Shown here piece by piece: positions 51,104-59,922 of a stretch of 64,000 nucleotides of DNA (position 1 is the first letter of the stretch; the number at the start of each line of letters is the position of its first letter). The position numbers and the translations under genes are program-made. The notes under the pieces were generated by a model, which saw only the letters and a program-made list of their open reading frames with translations, ran no database searches and was not told the DNA's origin. Origin of the DNA: Thalassospira tepidiphila MCCC 1A03514 (GTDB lineage Bacteria > Pseudomonadota > Alphaproteobacteria > Rhodospirillales > Thalassospiraceae); assembly GCF_001662875.1 (NCBI RefSeq), contig NZ_JPVZ01000014.1, forward strand, positions 18,275 through 82,274, written 5' to 3'.

Positions 51104-51405
51104 AACCGCAAATGAACAGCTCGATAATTCCGGCATCTAAAGCCAACAAATCCCAGACATTTCTGACCATTGGCACTGTAACGCTTGCGGGCGCGATGAT
51201 GCTGATTGCCTTTCCAGCCCAAGCTTATGTCGGGCCGGGTGCCGGTCTCAGCCTGCTATCCGCCTTGTGGGCAGTTTTGGCGGCAATCGTCGTTGCAGTC
51301 GGTTTTGTGTTGATGTGGCCGCTTCGCAAGATGATGCGCAAACGCAAGGCAAACCGCGCCGCAAAGCCATCGACCGCCAACGCATCAGAACATCAAAATT
51401 CCTGA
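51100..51405 (+). CDS. Small membrane protein with YVGPGAG motif
   Basis: This 101-residue protein has a hydrophobic segment (about residues 20-42) that looks like a signal peptide ending in AQAYVGPGAG, then a second helix (about 48-72) followed by a basic tail (RKMMRKRKANR). AYVGPGAG-type small proteins recur in envelope and glycan loci, but I know of no proven function. Its start overlaps the stop of the ASST-like gene, and 37 nt separate it from the EMC3-like gene, so they are one operon. A role as assembly partner or anchor for the ASST-like protein is only a suggestion. Confidence 0.6.
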   Translation: MKPQMNSSIIPASKANKSQTFLTIGTVTLAGAMMLIAFPAQAYVGPGAGLSLLSALWAVLAAIVVAVGFVLMWPLRKMMRKRKANRAAKPSTANASEHQNS

Positions 51406-51436
51406 TTGGGCAGGCAGATGAACTCATACCGGACTT

Positions 51437-51466
51437 TTTGCCATGGGACTATTTGCCATGGGATTG
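51437..51466 (+). repeat. 15-bp tandem repeat that duplicates a start codon
   Basis: TTTGCCATGGGACTA (51437-51451) is followed directly by TTTGCCATGGGATTG (51452-51466), 13 of 15 identical. Each copy contains an in-frame ATG for the EMC3-like gene. Confidence 0.75.
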
Positions 51467-52198
51467 TTTGATTGGCCCGCCCCGGCATTTGCCGCCCTTG
51501 ATGACCTGATGGCCACAGCCATCGGTCCATTTGGCCGGGTGCTGATCTGGGCGTTGATCTGTGCTGGCGTTTCCATGGTTTTATATCGCCTGATCTCGCC
51601 GCAAACCCGCATCAAGCAGGTAAAGGCCGAAGTCAAGGCGGCCCAGCGTGCCATGTCCGATGACGACGGCGAGGATTTCGGACAGGGCATGCAGCTTGCC
51701 AAGGCGCAGCTTGCCAAATCCTTCAAACTGGTCGGCTTTGTCATTGGCCCGGCGGTTGTGGCATCCCTTCCCGCCCTTGCCCTGATTGTCTGGCTGGACG
51801 GGCAATACGGATATAGCTGCCCGCCGCCCGGCGAACCGGTTCAGATCGACGTAGAACCCAAGGATACCGAGATCGAACAGATCGGCGGCAATCCTGATGC
51901 GGTCACCGGCGCCTGCCCGATTGTCCAGATCCCCGGACATATCGAAGGACACAGCCATATCGTCGAGGCAGCAGCCCCCATCCCGGTCATGCATCACAAA
52001 GTCTGGTGGAACAGCCTGATCGGCAATCCGGCGGGTTATTTGCCCGATGACACCCCGGTCACACAGCTTCGCTTTGCCCTGCAAAGTCAGGAAATCCTCT
52101 CTGCCGGTCCGGACTGGGCCCGCGGGTGGGAGCTGACATTCTTCGTAAGCCTGTTGCTGGGGTCACTTGCCATCAAGAAAGGGTTTCGGATCGAATGA
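51443..52198 (+). CDS. Membrane protein resembling Oxa1-superfamily EMC3/DUF106 proteins
   Basis: This 251-residue protein has transmembrane helix 1 (about residues 30-52), then a charged helical stretch (RIKQVKAEVKAAQRAM ... QLAKAQLAKSF, 58-95), helix 2 (about 98-117), a loop of about 100 residues with two cysteines and several histidines (GHIEGHSHIVEAAA), and helix 3 (about 228-246). The order helix / coiled coil / helix with Pro / helix is that of EMC3 and archaeal DUF106 members of the YidC/Oxa1 superfamily. This is pattern recognition, not proof. Two ATGs (51443, 51458) result from a 15-bp repeat, and neither has a strong ribosome binding site. It overlaps the sulfotransferase gene by 4 nt. 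Confidence 0.55.
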   Translation: MGLFAMGLFDWPAPAFAALDDLMATAIGPFGRVLIWALICAGVSMVLYRLISPQTRIKQVKAEVKAAQRAMSDDDGEDFGQGMQLAKAQLAKSFKLVGFVIGPAVVASLPALALIVWLDGQYGYSCPPPGEPVQIDVEPKDTEIEQIGGNPDAVTGACPIVQIPGHIEGHSHIVEAAAPIPVMHHKVWWNSLIGNPAGYLPDDTPVTQLRFALQSQEILSAGPDWARGWELTFFVSLLLGSLAIKKGFRIE

Positions 52199-53334
52199 CC
52201 AATGCGACCGCGAAACAGGCATCAAACAATACTGCGTTTCATGTATCTGGCTGGGATCACTGGCTAAGCGGGCTGGTTTCACGCCACCCGCAACACTGGA
52301 TCCGGCTGGGCAATTTTGAAACCAGACTGGCCGCCGACGCCATTGAAGATATCAAGATCGAAAAGCCGATCTTTGTCGCAGGCCTTGCCCGATCGGGCAG
52401 CACCATTTTGCTCGAAACACTGGCCGGGCACGCGGATGCGGCAACCCATCGCTATCGCGATTACCCGCCTGTTTTCACGCCCTGGCTGTGGAACCGCTTT
52501 GTCGATCTGGCGCCTGGCAAGAAAAATGTCGCAGTCGAACGCACCCATGCAGACGGCATCAATGTCACCCCCGAAAGCCCCGAAGCGTTCGAGGAAATGA
52601 TCTGGATGGCCTTTTTCAACAATCTGCATGAAATCGGCAAAAGCAACGTTCTTGATGGCCATATCAGCAACCCGGGTTTTGAACAGTTTTACCGCGATCA
52701 CATTCGAAAGCTGATCCATGTTCGCGGTGGCCAACGCTATGTGTCCAAGGCCAATTATCTGGTCACGCGGATGGAATATCTGCTGTCGATTTTCCCCGAT
52801 GCCCGGTTTGTCTTACCGGTGCGCGATCCGGTCTGGCACATCGCATCCCTGATCAAGCAGCATAAGCTGTTCTGTGCTGGCGAAGCCGATAACCCGCGCG
52901 CCATCGCCCATATGCAGCGCGTCGGCCATTACGAATTCGGGCTGGACCGCCGCCCGATCAATACTGGCGATTTGCACGAAACCTTCGCGATCATGAAGCT
53001 CTGGACCAATGGCGATGAAATCGAAGGCTGGGCGCGCTACTGGTCCAACCTGCATCATTATCTGGCCGACCGGATGATCGTGAACAAGGATCTGGCAAAG
53101 GCAACACTGGTCGTGCGCTACGAAGATCTGGTCGCCGATCCAGCCAAACAACTTGCATCCCTGTTTGACCATGTCGAACTGGATGGGGCGGGGCCCCTGA
53201 TTGATCGCGTCGCGCCGACCATCCATGCGCCGGACTATTACCGGCCGAAATTCGATGATGCTGAAATTGCCCTGATCCGCGATATCACAAATATCGCCGC
53301 CAAACGCTTTGGCTATGACGCGGTCTCTGTCTGA
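52195..53334 (+). CDS. PAPS-dependent sulfotransferase family protein
   Basis: This 379-residue cytosolic sulfotransferase has the 5'-phosphosulfate loop at residues 61-72 (VAGLARSGSTIL) and the 3'-phosphate binding segment RFVLPVRDPVWHIAS with its Arg and Ser. VVRYEDLVADP lies near the C-terminus, as in bacterial Sulfotransfer_3-type proteins. It transfers sulfate from PAPS to a hydroxyl or amine of an unknown acceptor, perhaps a glycan or lipid. The ATG at 52195 overlaps the upstream stop (ATGA). As the last gene of the ASST-like operon it suggests a sulfate-modification pathway for a cell-surface molecule. Confidence 0.85.
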   Translation: MTNATAKQASNNTAFHVSGWDHWLSGLVSRHPQHWIRLGNFETRLAADAIEDIKIEKPIFVAGLARSGSTILLETLAGHADAATHRYRDYPPVFTPWLWNRFVDLAPGKKNVAVERTHADGINVTPESPEAFEEMIWMAFFNNLHEIGKSNVLDGHISNPGFEQFYRDHIRKLIHVRGGQRYVSKANYLVTRMEYLLSIFPDARFVLPVRDPVWHIASLIKQHKLFCAGEADNPRAIAHMQRVGHYEFGLDRRPINTGDLHETFAIMKLWTNGDEIEGWARYWSNLHHYLADRMIVNKDLAKATLVVRYEDLVADPAKQLASLFDHVELDGAGPLIDRVAPTIHAPDYYRPKFDDAEIALIRDITNIAAKRFGYDAVSV

Positions 53335-53370
53335 TACGGCGTGACCCGGCCCACGCGAACACCGCCAAAC

Positions 53371-53407
53371 AAAAAAGCGGGACAGGATCATCATCATCCT
53401 GTCCCGC
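53371..53407. terminator. Bidirectional terminator between convergent operons
   Basis: GCGGGACAGGAT (53377-53388) pairs perfectly with 53396-53407. On the minus strand a T6 tract follows, so it ends the TRAP-amidase operon. It probably also stops the sulfotransferase transcript, though that side lacks a T run. Confidence 0.9.
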
Positions 53408-53444
53408 AAGTTTGCTTGCATCTTCAGGGGTTCTCCCCGTCAGA

Positions 53445-53630
53445 TCAGTGTTTGTCTTCCTTGTGGCCCATGGCGACATGCCACATATCCCACCCGGCAA
53501 GCCCAACCGTCAGCGCTACGATCAACGCAAGGTCAAAGCGGGTGACATAGCCCACAAGAATGCCGACAAATCCGACAAGCACAGCAAAGGACAGAAGTGC
53601 CATGGCACGGTTCAAAAGACTGTTTTCCAT
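53445..53630 (-). CDS. Small two-helix membrane protein after the amidase
   Basis: This 61-residue protein has two hydrophobic helices (about residues 8-30 and 33-50) and a charged C-terminus (GHKEDKH). It is translationally coupled to the amidase by a TAATG overlap of one base, which strongly supports that it is real. No family is recognised. It closes the TRAP-amidase operon before the terminator. Confidence 0.65.
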   Translation of the reverse strand: MENSLLNRAMALLSFAVLVGFVGILVGYVTRFDLALIVALTVGLAGWDMWHVAMGHKEDKH

Positions 53631-54982
53631 TATGCGTTCTCCTGACTGCTGAGATGTGATTTCAACCAGTTGGCGGTCCGCATCAAACGCGCATCATCGC
53701 CAATTCGACCAACAAGCTGCACGCCCATCGGCATCCCGCCTTCTGACCACAATAGCGGAATGGTCACAGCGGGCGTTCCGCAGAACGTCCACAACCCGTT
53801 AAAGATCGGGTTGCCAGTGGTCTGATGGTTGGCCGGTGCCGGGCCGGTGGCTGCTGGTGTGATGATCGCATCACAGCGATTGAACACTTCGTCTAGCCCG
53901 GCATTCAGGACCTTGCGCCAGTCAAGGGCCGCCAGATAATCCCGTGCCTTGACGTCATTGCCCTTGTCGATGGCCTCAAGGATTTCCGGCGACAGGTGAT
54001 CACGGCCACGCTTTTCATAACCGTAATAATCCTTGGCCATTTCGGCAAAATTGATCCGGGCCCGCAGGGCATTGGCATCTTCAAATGCCTTGGGCAACGG
54101 CGCCTCGAAACATTGATCGCCGAGCATTTCGGTAATTTCGCGAAATGCCATGATGGTTTCCTTGTCCGCGACCTCGTCAAATTGCGGTGGCCGGACAAAG
54201 GCAAACATCGGGGTCACCAAGGGATCGCTTTTGGCGACATCGACCAACCTTGGCGTCGGGCTCGGTTCTGTTGCCGGGTCCCCTGCGTCATATCCAAACA
54301 GGCTTTCGGCCACCATCGCCGCCCCGGTGATCGAATTGGCGAAAACACCGATCGTATCAAGGCTCGGACTTTGGCTAAGAACGCCGGTCCGGGCAATCGC
54401 GCCAAAGGTCGGCTTGAACCCGACGACACCGCAAAACGATGCCGGCCGAATAACCGAACCACCGGTCTGCGTCCCGACAGCAAGCGGCACCATGGCGGCC
54501 GCCACCGCGGCTGCCGACCCGGCCGATGAACCACCGGGTGTATGATCCGGGTTATGCGGATTGCGCGTTTTGGACGGATGCATGAAGGCAAGCTCGGTCG
54601 AAACCGTCTTGCCCATAATGATCGCACCGGCCGCCTTCAGACGCGATACCAGAACCGCGTCTTCTTCCGGCACGCGCCCCTTATCAAGGACGGTGCCGTT
54701 TTCAGTTGGGATCTTGGCGGTATCAATCACATCTTTCAGACCGACAGGAAGCCCGTGCAACGGACCAATCGGTGCACCGGATTGACGCCGCGCATCAAGG
54801 GCACGGGCCTGGGCAATCGCATGATCGCTATCAAGCCACGCCCATGCCTGAACCTGGGGCTCGATCTCGGCAATACGCGCCAGGCAGGCTTCGACATATT
54901 CAACCGCGCGCACCGCCCCGCTGGCAAGGCGGTCGCGCAGCTCGACAACTTCAAGTGTCAGTAGCGGGTTGATATTGCTCAT
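53630..54982 (-). CDS. Amidase signature family hydrolase
   Basis: This 450-residue amidase has the Ser-cisSer-Lys triad K83 (GLKDV), S152 (TPGGSSAGS) and S176 (TQTGGSV). The full amidase-signature domain runs from about residue 25 to 440. It hydrolyses an amide or imide; related enzymes also act on aryl acylamides, and GatA is excluded by context and sequence. Lying directly downstream of the TRAP permease gene (12 nt), it probably acts on the compound imported by that transporter, giving the acid and ammonia. Confidence 0.9.
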   Translation of the reverse strand: MSNINPLLTLEVVELRDRLASGAVRAVEYVEACLARIAEIEPQVQAWAWLDSDHAIAQARALDARRQSGAPIGPLHGLPVGLKDVIDTAKIPTENGTVLDKGRVPEEDAVLVSRLKAAGAIIMGKTVSTELAFMHPSKTRNPHNPDHTPGGSSAGSAAAVAAAMVPLAVGTQTGGSVIRPASFCGVVGFKPTFGAIARTGVLSQSPSLDTIGVFANSITGAAMVAESLFGYDAGDPATEPSPTPRLVDVAKSDPLVTPMFAFVRPPQFDEVADKETIMAFREITEMLGDQCFEAPLPKAFEDANALRARINFAEMAKDYYGYEKRGRDHLSPEILEAIDKGNDVKARDYLAALDWRKVLNAGLDEVFNRCDAIITPAATGPAPANHQTTGNPIFNGLWTFCGTPAVTIPLLWSEGGMPMGVQLVGRIGDDARLMRTANWLKSHLSSQENA

Positions 54983-54994
54983 CTCATCCCTCCC

Positions 54995-56416
54995 TTAACG
55001 TGCGCCATAGAACAGATCGGGCAAATGGAACACGATTTGCGGGAAGGCGTACATCAGAACCATGCTGACGATCACCATGAACAGGAACGGCATGATCCCC
55101 TTGAAGATATCGGTCAACAATATCCCGCTGGGCGCCACCCCTTTTAGGTAATAGGCCGACATCGCCATCGGCGGGGTCAGGAACGAGGTCTGCAGGTTCA
55201 GCGCCACCAGAATACCAAAGAACAGCGGATCAATATCAAACAGCGGCAGAAGCGGCAGGAAGATCGGAACGAAGATGATGATGATCTCCGACCATTCCAG
55301 CGGCCAGCCCAGCAGGAAGATGATCAACTGTGCAAGCAACAGGAACTGAAGCGGTGTCAGGTCCAGACCACCGACAAACTCGGCAATCACATGTTCCCCA
55401 CCAAGATAAGAGAACACCGAGGAGAACGTATAAGAACCAACAAACAGCCAGCACACCATCGCCGAGGTCCGCACCGTCAGATAAACCGATTCGCGCAGGC
55501 GATCAAAGGTCAGCGCCCGATAAGCCGCCGCCAGCAACATCCCGCCAAGCGCACCAATCGATGCCGCCTCGGTCGGGGTAGCCAGACCAAACAGGATCGA
55601 TCCCAGAACCGCCAAAATCAGGAAGGCCAGCGGGAAGAACGAGGTCGCCAGCATCCAAAGGACTTTCGGCAACGGCACTTCCGGAATTTCCTCGGTAGTC
55701 GGACGGGGGGCTGCCTTTGGCTGCAACATTGCACGCCCCATGACGTACAAAAGATACAAACCAACAAGGGTCAGACCCGGCAACAGCGCACCGGCATAAA
55801 GCCGCACGATCGAAACACCCGACGCCGCGGCATAAACAATCAGCATGATCGACGGCGGGATCAGAATGCCCAGCGTCCCGCCAGCGCAAATGATGCCCGA
55901 TGCAAAGCTTTTGTCATAGCGCGCCTTAAGCATCGCAGGCAGCGCCAGCATCCCCATGAGTGTCACCACCGCGCCGACAATCCCGGTTGCGGTTGCAAAC
56001 AGCGCACAGGTAATCAGGGCCGCAACGCCAAGCGATCCGGGAATGTTACGCGCAGCAATGTTAAGGGTGGAGAACAACCGGTTCACGATATTGGCGCGTT
56101 CAACGATATAGCCCATGAACAGGAACAACGGCACGGCGGTCAGAACTTCGTTCGACATCACCGTGTATGTCTGGTTGATGAACAAATCGAATATTCGGTT
56201 GTTAAACGCCCCTTCGAACCACGTTATCACCGAGGTCAGGGTTTCGCTGTCCTCAGCCAGCCGGTTAAAGGCCCGCCACATGCGGCCTGCATCGAAATAA
56301 GCGTAATATCCAAACCCGATGCCAAGCGCCATCAGGGTAAAGGCAACCGGGAAACCGAGGAATACCAGTATAATAAAGATGCCCAGCATCATCAGGGCGA
56401 CATGTGCGTCAATCAC
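54995..56416 (-). CDS. TRAP transporter large permease (DctM)
   Basis: This 473-residue DctM-type subunit is slightly longer than usual and has about 12 transmembrane helices. Family segments include LFLFMGYIVERANIVNRLF, ALFATATGIVGAVVTLMGMLALPAML, GGTLGILIPPSIMLIVYA and LQTSFLTPPMAMSAYYLKG. A GTG start is used, with GGAG eight bases upstream. The N-terminal extension around 'NRLAEDSETLTSV' is typical of the large-permease branch paired with TakP-like binding proteins. It sits between the small permease and the amidase. Confidence 0.92.
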   Translation of the reverse strand: MIDAHVALMMLGIFIILVFLGFPVAFTLMALGIGFGYYAYFDAGRMWRAFNRLAEDSETLTSVITWFEGAFNNRIFDLFINQTYTVMSNEVLTAVPLFLFMGYIVERANIVNRLFSTLNIAARNIPGSLGVAALITCALFATATGIVGAVVTLMGMLALPAMLKARYDKSFASGIICAGGTLGILIPPSIMLIVYAAASGVSIVRLYAGALLPGLTLVGLYLLYVMGRAMLQPKAAPRPTTEEIPEVPLPKVLWMLATSFFPLAFLILAVLGSILFGLATPTEAASIGALGGMLLAAAYRALTFDRLRESVYLTVRTSAMVCWLFVGSYTFSSVFSYLGGEHVIAEFVGGLDLTPLQFLLLAQLIIFLLGWPLEWSEIIIIFVPIFLPLLPLFDIDPLFFGILVALNLQTSFLTPPMAMSAYYLKGVAPSGILLTDIFKGIMPFLFMVIVSMVLMYAFPQIVFHLPDLFYGAR

Positions 56417-56487
56417 GTTGGCTGCTCCGTTCGGGGGCGTGTATCGCGTATGGTCCAGCGGTCTGGTTGATCTTGATCGTCATGGGA

Positions 56488-57060
56488 TCAGTCTTCCTTG
56501 GCCACTTTTTGCTTCATCAGCAATTCTTCGGTTTCCTGAACATCATCGTCTGCATTGCGCCAGTATCCTTCACGGATACACAAAATGCAGCGCATCACCT
56601 GTGCGATGCCCTGGATGAACAGAAGAATGCCGGCTGCGACAATCACTGCCTTGAATTGAAAGATCGGAACACCCGCCGGGCTGTTCACGCTTACTTCCCC
56701 ATAGCCCCACGAACGGGCGGCATATTTCCAGCCCGACAGGATCAGGGCGGTCACACCCGGGAAGAAGAAGAAGATATAAAGAACCAGATCAACCTTGGCC
56801 TGGGTTGTGGGTTTCCACAGACGATAAAGGAAATCGCCGCGGACATGCCCACCACGAGACAGGGTATAGGCCCCACCCATCATGAACAGTGTGCCATACA
56901 TGATAAATGACACATCAAGCGACCATGTGGTTGGCGCATTAAATAGGTATCGCGATGCCACCTCATAGCTCATGCCAAGCGTCATGAGGATAATCAACCA
57001 GCCAAAGGCCTTGCCAAACCAGGCCGAAAGCTTGTCCGCGAATTCAATAAATCCAATCAT
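56488..57060 (-). CDS. TRAP transporter small permease (DctQ)
   Basis: This 190-residue subunit has four transmembrane helices: about residues 16-36, 50-70, 90-112 and 130-152. The core reads YEVASRYLFNAPTTWSLDVSFIMYGTLFMMGGAYTL. It forms the membrane unit with the DctM protein 71 nt downstream. The C-terminus is acidic and cytoplasmic. It starts 98 nt after the binding-protein gene. Confidence 0.9.
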   Translation of the reverse strand: MIGFIEFADKLSAWFGKAFGWLIILMTLGMSYEVASRYLFNAPTTWSLDVSFIMYGTLFMMGGAYTLSRGGHVRGDFLYRLWKPTTQAKVDLVLYIFFFFPGVTALILSGWKYAARSWGYGEVSVNSPAGVPIFQFKAVIVAAGILLFIQGIAQVMRCILCIREGYWRNADDDVQETEELLMKQKVAKED

Positions 57061-57158
57061 GAAATCCTGTCCGTTCGCGTATTGACTGCTCCGCCAGCCA
57101 AAAGATCAGGCCAACGGAGCAGTCAGGATCATCAAAACACTGAAATCCTAAACAGGGA

Positions 57159-58322
57159 TCAGAGTTTCAGTTTGCCCGGGAAGTAGTGTTCATAAGCGAG
57201 CTGATAATCAGGCGAGTTCATCAGTTCATAGAAGGTCACACGTTCGACCCAGGCACGCTGGCTGTCGAGAACCCGTTTCATGAACGGATCTTCTTCAAGT
57301 GTCGGGATCAGTTTGTCCCAGGCTTCAAGCTGTGCGGCCAGGATCTCTTTCGAGGTCCGGTGAACTTCTACGCCCTCATCCTGCAATTTCTGCAGATCCG
57401 AGGAATAGTTGTCCATCGCAAGCGCCGTGTTCGAAGTCGACGCCGCCTCGACAGAGTGACGCAGGATCGCCTGAAGATCCGGCTCAAGGTCTTCCATCAG
57501 GGATTTGTTAAACAGGAACTCGAAGCTTTCCGATGCCTGATGGTACGAAGACAGATAGTAGTTCTTCGCAACATCCTGTGCGCCAAAGCGCATGTCAGAC
57601 GACGGGTTGTTGAATTCGAACGCGTCAATCACGCCACGTTCCATCGCCGGCACAATCTCGCCGCCCGGAAGCTGTGCGACCGACATGCCCATCGACTGCA
57701 GAAGGTCTGCTGCCAGACCCACCGTGCGGTATTTGAAGCCTTCGATATCAGCAACGGTGTTGACCTGCTCCTTGAACCAGCCGAACGGCTGCGCTGGCAT
57801 CGGGAAGCCAAGAAGACCAACAACATCCAGACCCATCACATCCTGGGTCAGTTCGCGATAGAACTCTTCACCACCGCCAGCATAGAACCAGCTCAGCATG
57901 GTGGTTGCGGAACCACCAAACACCGGACCGGTACCAAACAGCGATGCCGCCTTGTTCTTGCCGTACCAGTAAACCGGCACGGAATGGGCGATATCAATCA
58001 CGCCGTCATTGACGCCATCAAGAACCTGGAAGGCAGCAACAACAGCACCCGCCGGCAGAAGGTCGATTTTCAGACGACCACCCGACATGGCTTCAACGCG
58101 ATCAACATACTGCTGGGCAAAGGTCATCCAGATGTCGGATGACGGCCAGGAAGTCTGCATCTTCAGAACCATCGGTGCCGGCTGCGCGTGGACAGCAGGT
58201 GCCGCAAACATCCCGGTTGCCGCAGCACCACCCGCCACAACCCCGGTCGCCCCTTTGGTCAGGAACGAACGACGGGATACTTCCTTGGACTTCACGTCTT
58301 CAGATTTGGTTTTCATTTCCAT
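57159..58322 (-). CDS. TRAP transporter substrate-binding protein, Tat-exported (DctP/TakP-like)
   Basis: This 387-residue periplasmic binding protein has a twin-arginine signal (SRRSFLTKGATG then a hydrophobic stretch, cleavage near VHAQ). This means it is exported folded. The mature part has MVLKMQTSWPSSDIWMTFAQQ, YWYGKNKAASLFGTGPVFGG and FEFNNPSSDMRFG, as in the TakP group that binds 2-oxo acids; the ligand is not certain. GGAGG four bases before the ATG at 58322 sets the start. Expression is likely from the 200-nt gap downstream of the 2-hydroxyacid dehydrogenase gene. Confidence 0.9.
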   Translation of the reverse strand: MEMKTKSEDVKSKEVSRRSFLTKGATGVVAGGAAATGMFAAPAVHAQPAPMVLKMQTSWPSSDIWMTFAQQYVDRVEAMSGGRLKIDLLPAGAVVAAFQVLDGVNDGVIDIAHSVPVYWYGKNKAASLFGTGPVFGGSATTMLSWFYAGGGEEFYRELTQDVMGLDVVGLLGFPMPAQPFGWFKEQVNTVADIEGFKYRTVGLAADLLQSMGMSVAQLPGGEIVPAMERGVIDAFEFNNPSSDMRFGAQDVAKNYYLSSYHQASESFEFLFNKSLMEDLEPDLQAILRHSVEAASTSNTALAMDNYSSDLQKLQDEGVEVHRTSKEILAAQLEAWDKLIPTLEEDPFMKRVLDSQRAWVERVTFYELMNSPDYQLAYEHYFPGKLKL

Positions 58323-58522
58323 TTTTCCTCCCAGATATACCGTTGTTTGCCGTCCACCATTGGCGGGAAACAATCGGTAACTGTCAGCCTTCAAAAGCCC
58401 CTGATCTTGATATCCAAGACCATTTTTGATGCGCTTGGTCCGTTCCGGGACCGCAAAAACGGCGCGCATTTTGTTATTGTTAAAGACTTCAACAAACTGG
58501 ACGCAGACGGTCTTCCCGCCTT

Positions 58523-59488
58523 CTACGCCACCCGGTCGCCGGGTTCTTTCCCCTGAAAATAGGCATCAAGGTTATCAAGTGCGCGAAACCCCATGGCATC
58601 ACGCGTTTCTTCTGTAGCAGACCCTATATGTGGTAACAGAAAGACGTTATTCAACGCGCTAATCCGTTGATTTCCACCGGGTTCGTTGCAAAACACATCA
58701 AGGCCCGCTGCAAACAGCTTTCCGCTCTCAAGGGCGGCCACAAGCGCATCCTCGTCCACCAGGTTGCCACGCGCTGTATTCACAAGGATCGCGCGGTCAG
58801 GCAGCATCGCAATTGTCTTGCTGTTGATGATGCCTTTTGTTTCTGGCGTTGACGGGCAATGCAGTGACAACACGTCGGAATGGGCAAACAGGTCTTCGAC
58901 CGTCTCGTGGAAAATGGCGCCCTTGGCCATATGATCGGGCAGTGGCTTGCGGTTGTGGTAATGCACTTCCATGCCAAATCCGCGCGCCCGTTCGGCCGCG
59001 ACCTGACCAACCCGGCCCATGCCCAGAACACCAAACCGCTTGCCGGTGACCTGACGCCCGACCATAAAGGCCGGCGACCAGAAATCCCACTTACCGGCCC
59101 GCACCATCGCATCGCCTTCGGCCCCGCGACGCGCCGCACCCAGCATGCACAGCATGGCAATCTCGGCGGTGGCATCGGACAGCACATCGGGCGTGTTGGT
59201 CACAACAATCCCGGCATCCTTGGCCGCAGCCAGATCAACGTGATCCACCCCGACCGAATGATTGGCAATGATCTTGAGGCTTTTGGGCAGTTCGGCAATG
59301 ACATCAGCAGAAAAATGCTCGGAATGGCACGGCAGGACAGCATCGACCTGCTGGCACTTTTCAATGAGCTCCTCACGCGTGAACACGCGGTCTTCGGCAT
59401 TGGTCAGAACCTGATAGTCCCGCGCGGCGCGTGCCTGAACGGCATCACGCAATCGTCGCGTTATCAGAAGCTTTGGCTTCTCGGGCAT
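58523..59488 (-). CDS. D-isomer-specific 2-hydroxyacid dehydrogenase
   Basis: This 321-residue enzyme has GVDHVDLAAAKDAG, the Rossmann motif GMGRVGQVAAERARGFG with YHNRK after strand 2 (NADPH preference), the catalytic Arg in NTARGNLVDE, Glu in the DVFCNEP segment and His in LLPHIGSAT. It interconverts a 2-oxo acid and a D-2-hydroxy acid, with glyoxylate or hydroxypyruvate most likely. The ATG at 59488 has GGGAG six bases upstream. It is first in line before the TRAP-amidase genes, so the imported compound or its product may be a 2-oxo or 2-hydroxy acid. It is a paralogue of the gene at 3668-4654. Confidence 0.87.
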   Translation of the reverse strand: MPEKPKLLITRRLRDAVQARAARDYQVLTNAEDRVFTREELIEKCQQVDAVLPCHSEHFSADVIAELPKSLKIIANHSVGVDHVDLAAAKDAGIVVTNTPDVLSDATAEIAMLCMLGAARRGAEGDAMVRAGKWDFWSPAFMVGRQVTGKRFGVLGMGRVGQVAAERARGFGMEVHYHNRKPLPDHMAKGAIFHETVEDLFAHSDVLSLHCPSTPETKGIINSKTIAMLPDRAILVNTARGNLVDEDALVAALESGKLFAAGLDVFCNEPGGNQRISALNNVFLLPHIGSATEETRDAMGFRALDNLDAYFQGKEPGDRVA

Positions 59489-59922
59489 GCGGACGCTCCC
59501 GGTGATTTCCCTGAAAGTAGTCTTATTTTTTATGATCCTAGGAAACACCTTTACGGAAAATCCAGCAATAGGGGATCAACCAAGAGGCAAGTCTTTTTCA
59601 CTTCGTGGAAAACCATGGGGCGCATTACGCCGCAATCACGCGCGTAAAAGGCTCAACAAGCTTCTGATTCTATTCATTAAAAATTGAATTTATGGCCTGG
59701 ATTTTGCCCCGCACACCAGTCAGGCCTTTCATCACCCAAAAGTATACATTCGCGTTCCCTCTTACGCAGCGTTGCGCAAAAGCCGTTCTGAACGGTCAGT
59801 ATTTGGCGATGAACTGCCTTTTTAAGGCGCAACCACAAGCCTGCACGCTGGCTAAATTCACTTTTCAGAATTTAAATTTTCTGCCCAAATACCCTGATCA
59901 GGGTCTGCATCAGGGGGCTTTA
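59489..59922. other. Divergent intergenic region, AT-rich
   Basis: These 434 nt separate the dehydrogenase gene from the MORN-like lipoprotein gene. It is AT-richer than the coding regions, especially 59515-59700 and 59840-59890, and must contain both promoters. An open frame runs through 59692-59922 in phase with the lipoprotein gene, but a lipoprotein signal starting at 59923 shows that it is not translated. Confidence 0.5.

Noticed and set aside
55391..56470. 359-residue open frame opposite the DctM gene, very rich in Gln and Arg
   Set aside because: Typical reverse complement of hydrophobic membrane-protein codons. No real family.
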